A stretch of DNA of 64,000 nt, from contig PKYK01000030.1 in NCBI GenBank assembly GCA_003133665.1, forward strand, positions 33,218 through 97,217. Reading direction: 5' to 3'. How positions within the stretch are numbered: the first letter of the stretch is position 1; every line of letters starts with the position of its first letter. The DNA comes from Acidimicrobiaceae bacterium. GTDB lineage: Bacteria; Actinomycetota; Acidimicrobiia; Acidimicrobiales; RAAP-2. Below the pieces are notes generated by a model that saw nothing but the letters and a program-made list of their open reading frames with translations, made no database searches and was not told where the DNA came from. A program made the translations under genes and the position numbers. Below are positions 24,251 to 33,646 of the stretch, piece after piece.

Positions 24251-25513
24251 GTGGTGGGACAGGCGCTCAGTAGGGACTCTCGATTGCTGGTGGCGGGTCA
24301 GGCAGTGCGTGGGCTCGGTTACGGCTTCACGGCGGTGGTGCTCGGTTCGTTGCTGGCGACCAGGGGAGTGAGCCCGATGCGGGCGGGAGTACTGCTCGCG
24401 GCACTGATCGCTGGAAGCGCGGCGGCGTCGCTCGTAGTGGGCGCGTTCGGTGACCGCTTCGGTCGTCGACGCGCGTACGGGCTGTTCTTCGCGGGGATCG
24501 GGTTGGCGGGTGCGGTCGTGGCGACGAATCCACCGATGTGGGTCCTGTTCGTCGTGGCGTTGACCGGCACCTTGTCCACCGACGTGGTTGACAACGGGGC
24601 GGCGACCACACTGGAGCAGGTGATGTTGGCGGTCGAGGACGCGGGCACGAGTCGGGTCTACGGGTGGTACAACGCCGCGGGTGGCGCGTTCGGCGCCATC
24701 GGCGCCCTAGGCGCCGTGGTCGCGGGAGCGCGAAGCACGGGCGCCGACGTGCACGCGTGGCTGTTCGCGGCACTGGTACCGGTCGGCCTGATCGGCGTGG
24801 TCTGCGCGATGGGCCTCACGCCGGCAGTCGAAGCGAGCGGGGAGACCCCCGGCGGTGACGGGACCGCAACGACGGGACGGGCCAGACTGGGAACCTCGCG
24901 CAAGGTGGTGCACCACCTCGCGGCGTTGTTCTCGGTGGACGCGGCCGGCGGTGGCTTGGTGACGACGGGCTTCCTCTCGTACTACCTGAGCACCCGTTAC
25001 GGCGTGTCCCTCGCCACTCTCGGATGGCTCTTCTTCGCCGTGTCGGCCCTCCAGGCGGTGTCGGTGCTCGTGGCACCCCTCCTCGCGCGGCGCTACGGGC
25101 TGATCCCCACCATGGTGGGGACCCACCTGCCCAGCAACGTACTCTTAGCGTTCATGGCGTTCGCACCCACGTTCTGGCTGGCGGTCGTGTTGTTGTTGGT
25201 CCGCACCAGCCTGTCGCAGATGGACGTGCCGACCCGCCAGGCCCTGGTGATGAAGGTCACGACGCCACCCGAGCGCACGGCCGCCGCCGCGGCCACCAAC
25301 GCGGCGCGCTATTCAGTGCGGCCGGTTGCCCCGCTGCTGGGCGGCGTCCTTCAGTCGGTCAGCATGGGGGCACCCTTGCTCGTGGCGGGACTGGTGAAAG
25401 GTAGCTACGACGTCGCACTGTGGAGGTGGGCACGCCGTTCGTCAGCCACCGGGGAGAGCGCCCGGTCGAGTTCGCCGCGCCATTCAAAGGGGACCGGCGA
25501 GGAACGACCATGA
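24251..25513 (+). CDS. MFS transporter
   Basis: Major-facilitator membrane transporter of about 420 residues with roughly twelve hydrophobic segments. The conserved loop after TM2 is VVGAFGDRFGRRRAYGLFFAG. The start is uncertain: GTG 24251 has GGAG six bases upstream, GTG 24239 and 24254 are alternatives, and the track start at 24200 has no RBS. A hydrophilic central loop (EASGETPGGDGTATTGRARLG) splits the two halves. It overlaps the ChrB-domain gene by four bases (ATGA), so the pair acts together, perhaps in oxyanion or metal resistance. Confidence 0.85.
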   Translation: MVGQALSRDSRLLVAGQAVRGLGYGFTAVVLGSLLATRGVSPMRAGVLLAALIAGSAAASLVVGAFGDRFGRRRAYGLFFAGIGLAGAVVATNPPMWVLFVVALTGTLSTDVVDNGAATTLEQVMLAVEDAGTSRVYGWYNAAGGAFGAIGALGAVVAGARSTGADVHAWLFAALVPVGLIGVVCAMGLTPAVEASGETPGGDGTATTGRARLGTSRKVVHHLAALFSVDAAGGGLVTTGFLSYYLSTRYGVSLATLGWLFFAVSALQAVSVLVAPLLARRYGLIPTMVGTHLPSNVLLAFMAFAPTFWLAVVLLLVRTSLSQMDVPTRQALVMKVTTPPERTAAAAATNAARYSVRPVAPLLGGVLQSVSMGAPLLVAGLVKGSYDVALWRWARRSSATGESARSSSPRHSKGTGEERP

Positions 25514-25971
25514 AGTGGGTGACCAGAGAGCGGCCGAAGACCGACCGGATCGCCTGTCCGTGGCTCATTCGTCGGTTCATCGATCCCGAGGCTGAGTTCG
25601 TCTTCGTGCCGAAGGACCAAGTGCTCGCGGTCGCCGGGAAGATTGGTGGTCACTCGTTCGATTCCCCGGGCGCCGAGTACACGCACACGCTCGGTAGCGA
25701 CGGTGCCGAGCGGTGCACCTTCGAGACCCTGATCGTCGAGTACGGCCTCGGCGACGACCGCGCGCTCGTTCGTCTGGCGAAGATCGTTCATGCGGCCGAC
25801 GTCAGCGCCGACGTGGACACCGACCCGGCGGGGCACGGGCTGCTGGCCATCGGCATCGGCGGCCTGCAGATCGAAGCTGACGACCACCGATTGCTCGAGA
25901 GGGCCTCCTTCGTCTACGACGCTCTCTACGGGTGGTGTGAAGACGCGATGCGACGAACCCCTCCGCGTTGA
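25510..25971 (+). CDS. ChrB C-terminal-domain protein (chromate-resistance family)
   Basis: A 153-residue protein matching the ChrB_C domain: WVTRERPKTDRIACPWLIRRFIDPEAEFVFVP, then GAEYTHTLGSDGAERCTFETLI and ALVRLAKIVHAADVSAD. In full-length ChrB an extra N-terminal regulator domain is present; it is absent here. The ATG overlaps the MFS stop, so the transporter and this protein are translationally coupled. The role in chromate or other oxyanion stress is inferred from family only. Confidence 0.82.
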   Translation: MKWVTRERPKTDRIACPWLIRRFIDPEAEFVFVPKDQVLAVAGKIGGHSFDSPGAEYTHTLGSDGAERCTFETLIVEYGLGDDRALVRLAKIVHAADVSADVDTDPAGHGLLAIGIGGLQIEADDHRLLERASFVYDALYGWCEDAMRRTPPR

Positions 25972-26194
25972 CCCGGGGTTCGCGCCCGGAGAGGTTCGCC
26001 GGCGCAGTCGGCAGATATCGGTGGTGACGGACCGGGGTCAGCCGCCGCTCGGCGATGCGTCAATCTGGGCATCATTGAGGCAGCGAATTGCACCGTCCAT
26101 CCCTCTGGTATGACATCGCGGTCCCTCGGAGGCATGGATTGTTGTGCGCTCGCGAAGTGGGTCCATGCCCACGAGGTCTCGTAGGTTAGGGGTC

Positions 26195-28615
26195 GTGCCA
26201 GAAAGTGAAGCGCCTGACGAAGGAACGAGGCCGGTCGTGAAGCCGGCACCCGCTCTCGCGCGGGAGCTGGAGGTGGGCGGATTGACACCTCAGGAAGTCG
26301 AAGAGCGTGTTCTCGCCGGGCTCGTGAATACTGCTCCGAAGTCGCCAGGTCGTTCTCTCGGTCAGATTGTGCGCGCTAACACCCTGACACGTTTCAACGC
26401 GATCCTTGGTTCGCTCTTCGTCGTGGTCGCAATTGTCGGGCCTGTCCAGGATGGCTTGTTCGGCCTGGTCCTCGTCGCCAACACCGCGATCGGTATCACG
26501 CAGGAATTCAGAGCCAAGTTGACTCTGGACCGCTTGGCCATCCTCAGCGCCCCAATAGCGCACGCACTGCGCCGCGCTGCTTCCGGTGCGACGAGTGCGT
26601 CCGATATTGCCGTTGGCGACGTGGTGATCGATGATGCTCTCGAGCTGCGGCCCGGCGATCAGATACCGGTCGACGCCGTCGTGCTGCAGTCATTTGACCT
26701 CGAGGTTGACGAATCCCTATTGAGTGGCGAGCCCGACGCCGTCGCAAAGGCAGTCGGTGACCCCGTGATGTCGGGAAGCTTCGTCGTCGCGGGAAGTGCG
26801 CTAGCGCGCGCCACCGCGGTGGGGGCGGGCTCGTACGCGATGCGCCTTCAAGCCGAGGCCACGCGATTCAGCCTGCTGCGCTCCCAGCTCCAGTCGGGCA
26901 CGAACTCGATTCTCCGGATGGTGACGTGGGTGATGGTCCCCGTCGGAGCAGCTCTCATCGCGAGTCAGTTACTTCGCAGCCACCAATCGTTTCGTGACGC
27001 AGTCCGCGGATCCGTCGCCGGAGTCGGCGCCATGGTTCCCGAGGGCCTCGTCCTCCTGACCTCGATTGCGTTCGCCGTCGGCGCGATCCGCCTGGCGCGT
27101 CAGCGGGTACTGGTGCAGGAGCTGGCGGCCATCGAAGGCCTGGCGCGCACCGACGTCCTCTGCATCGACAAGACGGGAACCTTGACCGCGGGGGGCGCGA
27201 CCTTCGAGCGCATCATCCTCGCCTCGGGCCACGAAGAGAGCGTCGTGAGCGGTACCCTGGCCGCTCTGTGCGCGGCGGACCCGGCGCCGAACGCGACGAT
27301 GCAGGCGCTCGCTCGCGGACTCGGCGACTCGCAGGACTGGGACGTCGTCAACCGGATTGCGTTCTCCTCGGATCGCAAGTGGAGCGCCGCAAACTTCAAG
27401 GATCACGGATCGTGGGTCCTCGGCGCACCCGACATGATCGCGGATCGACTGCCCGATGAACTTGAGGGTGAACGTCGTCGCCACGAGGCCGCGGGACATC
27501 GGGTCCTTCTTCTCGCGCGAAGCGACGAAGCGGTGCACGTGGACGACGTCCTCGCCAACCTGGTGCCTGCGGCATTGGTCGTGTTCTCGGAGAGGTTGCG
27601 CGCCGAGGCCGCCTCGACCATTGCGTTTCTCATGGCCCAGGGGATATTGGTGGTGGTGCTGTCGGGCGACGCGCCCGGGACCGTCGCGGCAATCGCCTCG
27701 AAGGTCGGCATTGCCATCGACGGCGAACCGTGTGACGCGTCTGAACTCGCGGCGGGCGACGCGTCGATGGCGTCAGCGCTGCGCTCGGCGAACATCTTCG
27801 GTCGGGTGCGCCCGGACCAGAAGGTCGAAGCAGTTCGGGCACTCCAGGCGCAAGGTCACGTCGTCGCAATGATCGGCGATGGTGTCAATGACGTGCAGGC
27901 GTTGAAGCAGTCCGACCTGGGCATCGCGATGGGGTCGGGAAGTCAGTCGAGCAGGTCCGTTGCGCGCATGGTGCTCCTCGACGATTCGTTTGCGGCGGTT
28001 CCCCATGTGCTCGCTGAAGGTCGCCGGGTGGTCGCCAACATCGAGCGGGTGGCGAACCTCTTCGTCACGAAGACGGTCTACGCCGCGCTCCTGGCCGTCG
28101 CGGTGGTCGCTCTCGGCATTCCGTATCCGTTCTTCCCGCGGCACCTCACCATCGTGAGCACGCTCACCATCGGTGTGCCCGGGTTCTTTCTCGCCTTGGC
28201 GAAAAGTGCACCTCGAGCCACTCCCGGCTTCGCCGCGAAAGTGCTGGCGTTCACTGTTCCCGTGGGCACCATCACAGCAGCCGCGACGTTGAGTGTCTAC
28301 GAACTGGCCCGGATGTCGTCAACGATGACGGGCAATCAACAACGCACCGTGGCAATGCTGGAACTGTGCATCGTGGCCCTCGTTGTGCTTTTGCTCGTGG
28401 CGCGACCACTGAACTCTGCGAGGGTCACGCTGATGGCGTCAATGACCGTTGGACTCGGGGTCACATTGGTTCTGCCGTGGTCGCGACGTATCTTCGCGCT
28501 ACAACTTCCAGACCGAGTCATGACGCTGGTCGTCGTCGCGGTGGCTTCTGTCGCAGTTGCTCTTCTGCTCGTCGCCCAGGCCAAGTGGACCGAAGAATGG
28601 GGTCCGGTCAGGTAG
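26195..28615 (+). CDS. ctpE: CtpE-like P-type cation ATPase
   Basis: Membrane ATP-driven cation pump resembling mycobacterial CtpE, reported to import calcium. It has about 806 residues from GTG 26195 (ATG 26165 is possible). The N-terminus GLTPQEVEERVLAGLVN and QIVRANTLTRFNAILG are typical of CtpE. The actuator motif is LLSGEPD (TGES-like), the phosphorylation site CIDKTGTLT (about residue 325), the hinge motif GDGVNDV (about 562), and about eight to ten membrane segments are visible. No heavy-metal-binding N-terminal domain and no CPx motif, so not a P1B pump. Single-gene unit. Confidence 0.87.
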   Translation: MPESEAPDEGTRPVVKPAPALARELEVGGLTPQEVEERVLAGLVNTAPKSPGRSLGQIVRANTLTRFNAILGSLFVVVAIVGPVQDGLFGLVLVANTAIGITQEFRAKLTLDRLAILSAPIAHALRRAASGATSASDIAVGDVVIDDALELRPGDQIPVDAVVLQSFDLEVDESLLSGEPDAVAKAVGDPVMSGSFVVAGSALARATAVGAGSYAMRLQAEATRFSLLRSQLQSGTNSILRMVTWVMVPVGAALIASQLLRSHQSFRDAVRGSVAGVGAMVPEGLVLLTSIAFAVGAIRLARQRVLVQELAAIEGLARTDVLCIDKTGTLTAGGATFERIILASGHEESVVSGTLAALCAADPAPNATMQALARGLGDSQDWDVVNRIAFSSDRKWSAANFKDHGSWVLGAPDMIADRLPDELEGERRRHEAAGHRVLLLARSDEAVHVDDVLANLVPAALVVFSERLRAEAASTIAFLMAQGILVVVLSGDAPGTVAAIASKVGIAIDGEPCDASELAAGDASMASALRSANIFGRVRPDQKVEAVRALQAQGHVVAMIGDGVNDVQALKQSDLGIAMGSGSQSSRSVARMVLLDDSFAAVPHVLAEGRRVVANIERVANLFVTKTVYAALLAVAVVALGIPYPFFPRHLTIVSTLTIGVPGFFLALAKSAPRATPGFAAKVLAFTVPVGTITAAATLSVYELARMSSTMTGNQQRTVAMLELCIVALVVLLLVARPLNSARVTLMASMTVGLGVTLVLPWSRRIFALQLPDRVMTLVVVAVASVAVALLLVAQAKWTEEWGPVR

Positions 28616-28776
28616 CCATCGACTGACTACGCGATGGATTGAGGATTCCCGGCCGCCGAATGGTGCCCGTTTGAGTTGATCGCGAGCGGTTCATTACGGG
28701 CATGACAGCGCATTTGGGATCTGCAGCAAAGCAGGCAATGTGGGCTGTGAAAGGCGAATCGATCAGGCCGGTGGAG

Positions 28777-29826
28777 TCACTGAACAGTGACCAGCGTTCC
28801 GATCGGTGTGTGGGGCCACAGAATCGCGGCGTGGGTGAAGGGCATCTCCACGCAACCAAGACTCTGAGGCCAGCCGTAGCTGTAGCGGATGAAGCCGTGC
28901 AGGGCGTCGCCGCCGTTGAAGTACGAGACCCATGGGATACCCGGATCGCTGTAGTGCGATCCGTTGGGGTTGGTGCCAGACATTGTTTGGGTGGTGAAGC
29001 GCAGGTACACCGGGTACGTGCCATTGTCGGTGGGCATGACGGGAATGCCGGTGTTCACGTAGGAGATGAAGGTGACCCTCCCGTTTTGGTAGAGCTTCAG
29101 AGTCTCGGGAAGACTCTTCTTCACGTAGACAACGTTGTAGCTCATCGGATCAACTTGGTGTTTTCTGGCTGCGGCGACGAGCACGTCCCAGGTCGTCGTG
29201 TCCATCGCCCCCGTCGTCGCAAGATTGTGGACGGACTGGAAGCGCATCAGAGCACCTCGAAGAATCACGTTGTTTGTTCCCACGCTCCATTGTTCCCTGA
29301 GGGCGGCTGGCAATGACCGGAATCGCCACGCGAACGACCCCCTTTGCAGTTTCGTCAGGTTCGGGACCGTCATCGTGGTCGTTGGTGCCAATGAAGTCGT
29401 CGTCGTAGACGTTGTCGACGTTGATGTTGACGTTGACGACGGAATCGTTGTCGTTGTCGTTGTCGTCGATGTCGTCGATGATGTAGTCGTTGTCGCCCTC
29501 ACCGAAGCCTTGAATGACAGGGGCAGGTATCGAAGCGCCGCGAGTATCTGGTCCTCCAGTTTGATGGAGAAGGCGACCTTCGGTATCCGGCTCGATCCGG
29601 AGCGGATCGAACATTCGCTGCGACAGCCAATGACCCCTGGAATTCGCAGTGCGTGCGGCTTCGATGGGAGCGAGTTTGACGAACGGGCAGTCGCTAACCT
29701 CTGAGCGACATCGATGACGATGGAATTTCGGCCGGCCGCGTTCGCGACCGGAGCGAAGGCCAGTAGTCCGGCCACGATCGTGCCCGCCGCCACCGTAGAG
29801 AACGTCCCGCGCTGATTCAACTTCAT
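28777..29826 (-). CDS. Exported L,D-transpeptidase (YkuD), copy 2, with Thr/Ser-rich linker
   Basis: Paralogue of the transpeptidase at 12729-13766, 349 residues. A signal peptide (FSTVAAGTIVAGLLAFAPVANA) is followed by a long Thr/Ser low-complexity linker (about 105-155), the PG-binding helix bundle (VILRGALMRFQSVHNLATTG) and the YkuD domain with HGFIRY and catalytic SLGCVEMP. The linker, absent from copy 1, would span the cell wall. Coding repeats of GTCGTT-type codons make the linker DNA slippage-prone. Confidence 0.9.
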   Translation of the reverse strand: MKLNQRGTFSTVAAGTIVAGLLAFAPVANAAGRNSIVIDVAQRLATARSSNSLPSKPHALRIPGVIGCRSECSIRSGSSRIPKVAFSIKLEDQILAALRYLPLSFKASVRATTTTSSTTSTTTTTTTIPSSTSTSTSTTSTTTTSLAPTTTMTVPNLTKLQRGSFAWRFRSLPAALREQWSVGTNNVILRGALMRFQSVHNLATTGAMDTTTWDVLVAAARKHQVDPMSYNVVYVKKSLPETLKLYQNGRVTFISYVNTGIPVMPTDNGTYPVYLRFTTQTMSGTNPNGSHYSDPGIPWVSYFNGGDALHGFIRYSYGWPQSLGCVEMPFTHAAILWPHTPIGTLVTVQ

Positions 29827-30219
29827 TGGCCAAGGATACTGGGCAATAGATGTTTACTGATCCGCGGCGGGCGTCCAAGAGGGACGTCAGAACCTGAAGC
29901 GAGGGGTCGGGGAAGTGGGAGTGTCATTGGGGCCGGCGTCGTCGAATCCGTCGTCAACCATCTGGGTAGGGGTGACCTGGAGGGGCGCCACGACGCTGAA
30001 TTCGACAATCGGTGATCTGAGCGACGGCCCGTGGAAAGTGGTGCGGTTCAAGCGCCGACTCCCATTGACCGACGTCAAGACCCAGCCGGTTGCGTGTCGC
30101 TGAACGGTTGGGCCAGCTCGTGCGGGCATAACCTCTGGTTAGCGGTTCTTTCAGGTTGAGTCTTTCGCAGAGGCCTCTCCGTGCCAGAATCGTCCTACGA
30201 CAATCAGCAAAGTACGCCG
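29827..30219. other. Divergent intergenic region
   Basis: About 390 bases between the divergent transpeptidase and carboxypeptidase genes. It must hold both promoters, but I see no strong consensus elements, hairpins or coding sequence. Confidence 0.4.
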
Positions 30220-31386
30220 ATGAAGACTCTCTCGAAATACCATTTACACCCAGGTCCGCTACGCGTGGTCTCCTTGAGCGGTGTCCTCGCCGGACTCCTC
30301 TTGGTCATAACCCCCACCATCGCCACGTCGTCTCCGTCGTCGTCAACGACGACGTCAGCAGTTCCTCCCACCTCATCGACCACCACCACGATCCCGTCGT
30401 CGACCACCACCACCACGATCCCGTCGTCGACCACCACCACCACGGTCCCGTCGTCGACCACCACCACCACGATCCCGACAACCACCACGACGACAACCAT
30501 CCCGGGGCGATCCGATTTGCCGTGGCCGAGGCAAGGAAGCGCCGCCGTCGCTATTCCTCAACTCTCGGTCGCGGCCTCCTCGCAACCACAGTTGCGCCGG
30601 CCGATCGCCAGTCTCACCAAGATGATGACGACGTGGGTCGTGCTGCATCGACTTCCCCTGACCTACGCCCAACGCGGTCCGTGTCTCATCGTCACCGCGA
30701 ACGACGTCGCGCTCTACGACCATGACGTAGCGTCCGGCCAGTCCAACGTCAAGATTGTTCAGGGCATGACGCTGTGCGAAGGTGTCCTCTTGCGCGGACT
30801 GTTGGTCCATTCGGCTGGCGACTACGCCCAACTGCTGGCTTCGTTGATGGGTCTCAATGAGTCGCAGTTCGTCGCCATCATGAACCGCGACGCAGCTGCC
30901 CTGGGGCTGCGTCACACGCACTACGCCGACTACACGGGGATCTCGCCCGGCAACGTCTCGACCGCGCTCGAGCAGGCCATCCTCGCCGTAGACCTGATGG
31001 CCAACGAGCCGATCGTGCGGAGCATTGTCGCCCTCACCCAAGTGGCCCTGCCGGTGGCTGGCGTGGTCACGTCCTATACGCCGGACATCGGCCAATACGG
31101 TGTGATAGGAGTGAAGTCCGGATTCACCAATCCCGCCGGAGGCTGTGACGTCATGGCCATCAACGTCACCATCAACAACACGGTCATCACCACGTACGCC
31201 GTCGTGTTGGGCCAGCACGGTGCGAATCCGCTGGCGCTGGCCGGTCAGGCCGCCCTGACGCTCTCACGCAGGCTTCGTTCGTCGCTCCGGGTCGTTGCCA
31301 CCCCGTCGGGTAGGAGCGTCACGTGGGCTGGCTGGCGCGGCGATCTCGCAACCCCGTCGACGCCCGCCATCGCGAAAGCTCCATGA
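30220..31386 (+). CDS. Exported D-alanyl-D-alanine carboxypeptidase-like serine enzyme with Thr-rich linker
   Basis: Penicillin-binding-protein-5-type (S11) enzyme trimming peptidoglycan stem peptides, about 388 residues from ATG 30220 (GTG 30181 is an alternative). A signal segment (LSGVLAGLLLVITPTIA) leads into a tandem 9-residue Thr-rich repeat (IPSSTTTTT type). The catalytic domain shows SLTK (active Ser/Lys), SAGDYA where SxN is normally found, and VKSGFT for the KTG box. The Asn-to-Gly change in the second motif is atypical. Divergent from an L,D-transpeptidase that shares the Thr-rich design. Confidence 0.82.
   Translation: MKTLSKYHLHPGPLRVVSLSGVLAGLLLVITPTIATSSPSSSTTTSAVPPTSSTTTTIPSSTTTTTIPSSTTTTTVPSSTTTTTIPTTTTTTTIPGRSDLPWPRQGSAAVAIPQLSVAASSQPQLRRPIASLTKMMTTWVVLHRLPLTYAQRGPCLIVTANDVALYDHDVASGQSNVKIVQGMTLCEGVLLRGLLVHSAGDYAQLLASLMGLNESQFVAIMNRDAAALGLRHTHYADYTGISPGNVSTALEQAILAVDLMANEPIVRSIVALTQVALPVAGVVTSYTPDIGQYGVIGVKSGFTNPAGGCDVMAINVTINNTVITTYAVVLGQHGANPLALAGQAALTLSRRLRSSLRVVATPSGRSVTWAGWRGDLATPSTPAIAKAP
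30391..30498 (+). repeat. 27-bp tandem repeat coding Thr-rich linker
   Basis: Four consecutive 27-base units (ATCCCGTCGTCGACCACCAC...); the first three differ by one base and the fourth is diverged. A partial unit precedes them. They encode IPSSTTTTT-type repeats of the carboxypeptidase linker and could vary in copy number. Confidence 0.9.
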
Positions 31387-31479
31387 AGTCGTTGGCATTG
31401 GGCCGCCAGCGCCTACGAACGAGAGCCGCGGGCGATCATTCCGGGCTTGGCTGACGATCCGTTCCGGTAAAGGCCTCAG

Positions 31480-32511
31480 CTAGCGGTAGTGACGGCGGCG
31501 CTTGCGGGTATTGGTGAGCACCGAAGGTGCCCACCCGGCGTCCTCGGAGTTTACATTCGTTCCCGGCGCCACAATCTGGTCGATGCGGTCGAGCACCTCA
31601 GGCTCCAGGCGGACTGCCGGTGCGGTCAGTTGGGATTCCAGTTGCTCCATGGTGCGAGGTCCGATGATGGCGGCACTGATCGCGGGGTGTTCGAGGACGA
31701 AGGCCAGGGCCAGTTCGATCAGGCTCAGGCCGGCATCGTCGGCCACGCTCGCCAGTTGCGTGACGGCTTCGAGTTTGCGCTGGTTGCCCGGCAAACTGAG
31801 GTCGTAACGAGCGGGAATCCGCGCGGCGCGACGGCTGACGTTCTCCTTGCCTGCGCCGAATCTTCCCGACAGCCAACCACCGGCCAGCGGGCTCCATGGA
31901 ATGACGCCCATCCCGTAGGACTGGGCGACCGGCAGCACGTCACGCTCAATTCCCCGCACCAGGATTGAGTAGGGAGGCTGTTCGGTTCTGAATCGCTCGC
32001 GCCCGCGTCGCTCGGCGACCCATTGGGCTTCGACGATCTGCTCGGCGGGAAACGTCGAACTGCCAAAGGCGCGTATCTTGCCCGCGTGGACGAGGTCGCT
32101 CAACGCCCCGAGCGTCTCGTCGATGTCGGTTGACTCGTCGGGTCGATGAATCTGGTAGAGGTCGATGTAGTCAACGCCGAGTCGGCGCAGGCTGTTCTCG
32201 CACCCGGCGATGATCCAGCGGCGCGAGTTCCCTTGCGCGTTGGGATCATCGCCCATGTTGCCGTGAACTTTCGTCGCCAGCACCACGCGCGAGCGATCGA
32301 TCGTCGCCAGGGCCTTGCCGACGATGACTTCGGACTCGCCCTGGGAGTAGACGTCCGCGGTGTCGATGAAGTTGATTCCGGCGTCGAGGGCACGATGGAT
32401 GATGCGGACCGAGTCATCGTGGTCCGGATTGCCCCAGGCCCCAAACATCATCGCGCCCAGGCAGAGCGGGCTTACTTTGATACCGGTGCGACCAAGAGTG
32501 TGAAGATCCAT
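31480..32511 (-). CDS. Aldo/keto reductase
   Basis: NADPH-dependent oxidoreductase of the AKR superfamily (TIM barrel), 343 residues. The catalytic tetrad is visible: Asp in FIDTADVY, Tyr in the same segment, Lys in LATKVHG and His in YQIHRPDE. The cofactor region IIGPRTMEQLESQL lies near the C-terminus. Close to the YghZ/Tas-like group by its N-terminus (LGRTGIKVSPLCLGAMMFG). Convergent with the carboxypeptidase gene; substrate unknown. Confidence 0.92.
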   Translation of the reverse strand: MDLHTLGRTGIKVSPLCLGAMMFGAWGNPDHDDSVRIIHRALDAGINFIDTADVYSQGESEVIVGKALATIDRSRVVLATKVHGNMGDDPNAQGNSRRWIIAGCENSLRRLGVDYIDLYQIHRPDESTDIDETLGALSDLVHAGKIRAFGSSTFPAEQIVEAQWVAERRGRERFRTEQPPYSILVRGIERDVLPVAQSYGMGVIPWSPLAGGWLSGRFGAGKENVSRRAARIPARYDLSLPGNQRKLEAVTQLASVADDAGLSLIELALAFVLEHPAISAAIIGPRTMEQLESQLTAPAVRLEPEVLDRIDQIVAPGTNVNSEDAGWAPSVLTNTRKRRRHYR

Positions 32512-32660
32512 GGGGCAACCTTATGACCCTTTAGCGCCGATTGCCCATGAGATTCTCAAGGCGCTCTTCCCGTTCTCGGAGATCGACCAGTGACGGCCGA
32601 TGGCCATTCTCCGCACCTTCGACCTCCATGGGAGTGGAGGGCGGCGACAGTCGTTCGGCG

Positions 32661-33461
32661 TCAGACGCCGAGGCTTCCCCGAGCTGCCTTCTCGAAGAGG
32701 CGAAAGGGCAAGAGTCTCTTCCCGATGAGGCCGAAACGCTCGTCAAACTTGCCCACCGACACCCGCCGGGGGGCTCGTCGAGCGTCTAGAACGCGCTCGA
32801 CCAACTGGGCGACGTCCTCGGGGGTGGCGCCGTATTCCTCGCCGCGCTCCATCTTGGCGATGGCCTTCTCGCGGGCACCGGCGTAGGGGTCATCGGGAGG
32901 GACGGACACGGTGCGTCGGTTGATCGTGAAGTCCGTCTTGAAGTTCCCGGGCTCTACGAGCGTGACCTGGACATTGAAGGGCTCGACCTCGTACGCCAGT
33001 GACTCACCGTATCCTTCGAGGGCGAACTTGCTGGCGCTGTAGAACGATTGGAAGGGGATGCCGATAACGCCCCCGATCGAACTCACCAGGACAATGCGGC
33101 CACCCCTCTCTTGTCGTAGTGCCGGCAGCGTCGCGTTCACGACGCGAACGGCGCCCCAGAAATTGGTCTCCATCTGGGCTTGGGCATCGGCAATCGGCGT
33201 CTGCTCCGCCGACCCGGCGAGTCCCCACCCGGCGCACGCCAGCAGTGCGTCGATCTGGCCGTGCTCGGAGAGGACATCTCCGACGCCCTGGTTCACCGAG
33301 GCCTCGTTGTCGACGTCCATGGTCAATCCTCGCCACGAGCCGCTCGAGGTGCCGCGGCGACTCGCGCCGATGACGGTCCAGCCGGACTGCTGAAGCCGGT
33401 CGGCGCACGCGCGACCCAGCCCAGCCGACGCGCCAGTTACCAGGATCACTTTCTTGCTCAT
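32661..33461 (-). CDS. Short-chain dehydrogenase/reductase
   Basis: Classical SDR, 266 residues from ATG 33461; the track ORF adds an upstream stretch without family similarity. The cofactor motif is VTGASAGLG, the NNAG equivalent is ACAGWG, the catalytic Ser lies in VLVSSIGG and YxxxK in FYSASKFALEG. The C-terminal part has an extra amphipathic tail (GKFDERFGLIGKRLLPFRLFEKAARG). It is 150 bases upstream of the aldo/keto reductase on the same strand and may be co-transcribed. Substrate unknown. Confidence 0.9.
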   Translation of the reverse strand: MSKKVILVTGASAGLGRACADRLQQSGWTVIGASRRGTSSGSWRGLTMDVDNEASVNQGVGDVLSEHGQIDALLACAGWGLAGSAEQTPIADAQAQMETNFWGAVRVVNATLPALRQERGGRIVLVSSIGGVIGIPFQSFYSASKFALEGYGESLAYEVEPFNVQVTLVEPGNFKTDFTINRRTVSVPPDDPYAGAREKAIAKMERGEEYGATPEDVAQLVERVLDARRAPRRVSVGKFDERFGLIGKRLLPFRLFEKAARGSLGV

Positions 33462-33646
33462 GACGCCAACTCTTACCCATCGGTGCCGAGGCGTCAAGAC
33501 GTAGAAGGTCCGGCGACTGCTGGGACCAGTTCGTCTGGAGAGTCGTGCGCATCGATTCGGGTCGGCCAGCGGACTTTCGAATGAAGTGCGGTATTTTGTT
33601 AGGCGATGGCGTCGCACATGTCACAAGAGGCTGCAAAGGTAGATCC

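Noticed and set aside
30391-30498. Tandem 27-bp repeat considered as a CRISPR array
   Set aside because: Units are directly adjacent without spacers and lie in frame inside a coding sequence; no cas genes in the window.
30204-30500. Val-rich ORF (VVVVVVGIVVVVV) on the minus strand that could look like a membrane peptide
   Set aside because: It is the reverse strand of the Thr-rich repeat; an artefact of the tandem repeat.
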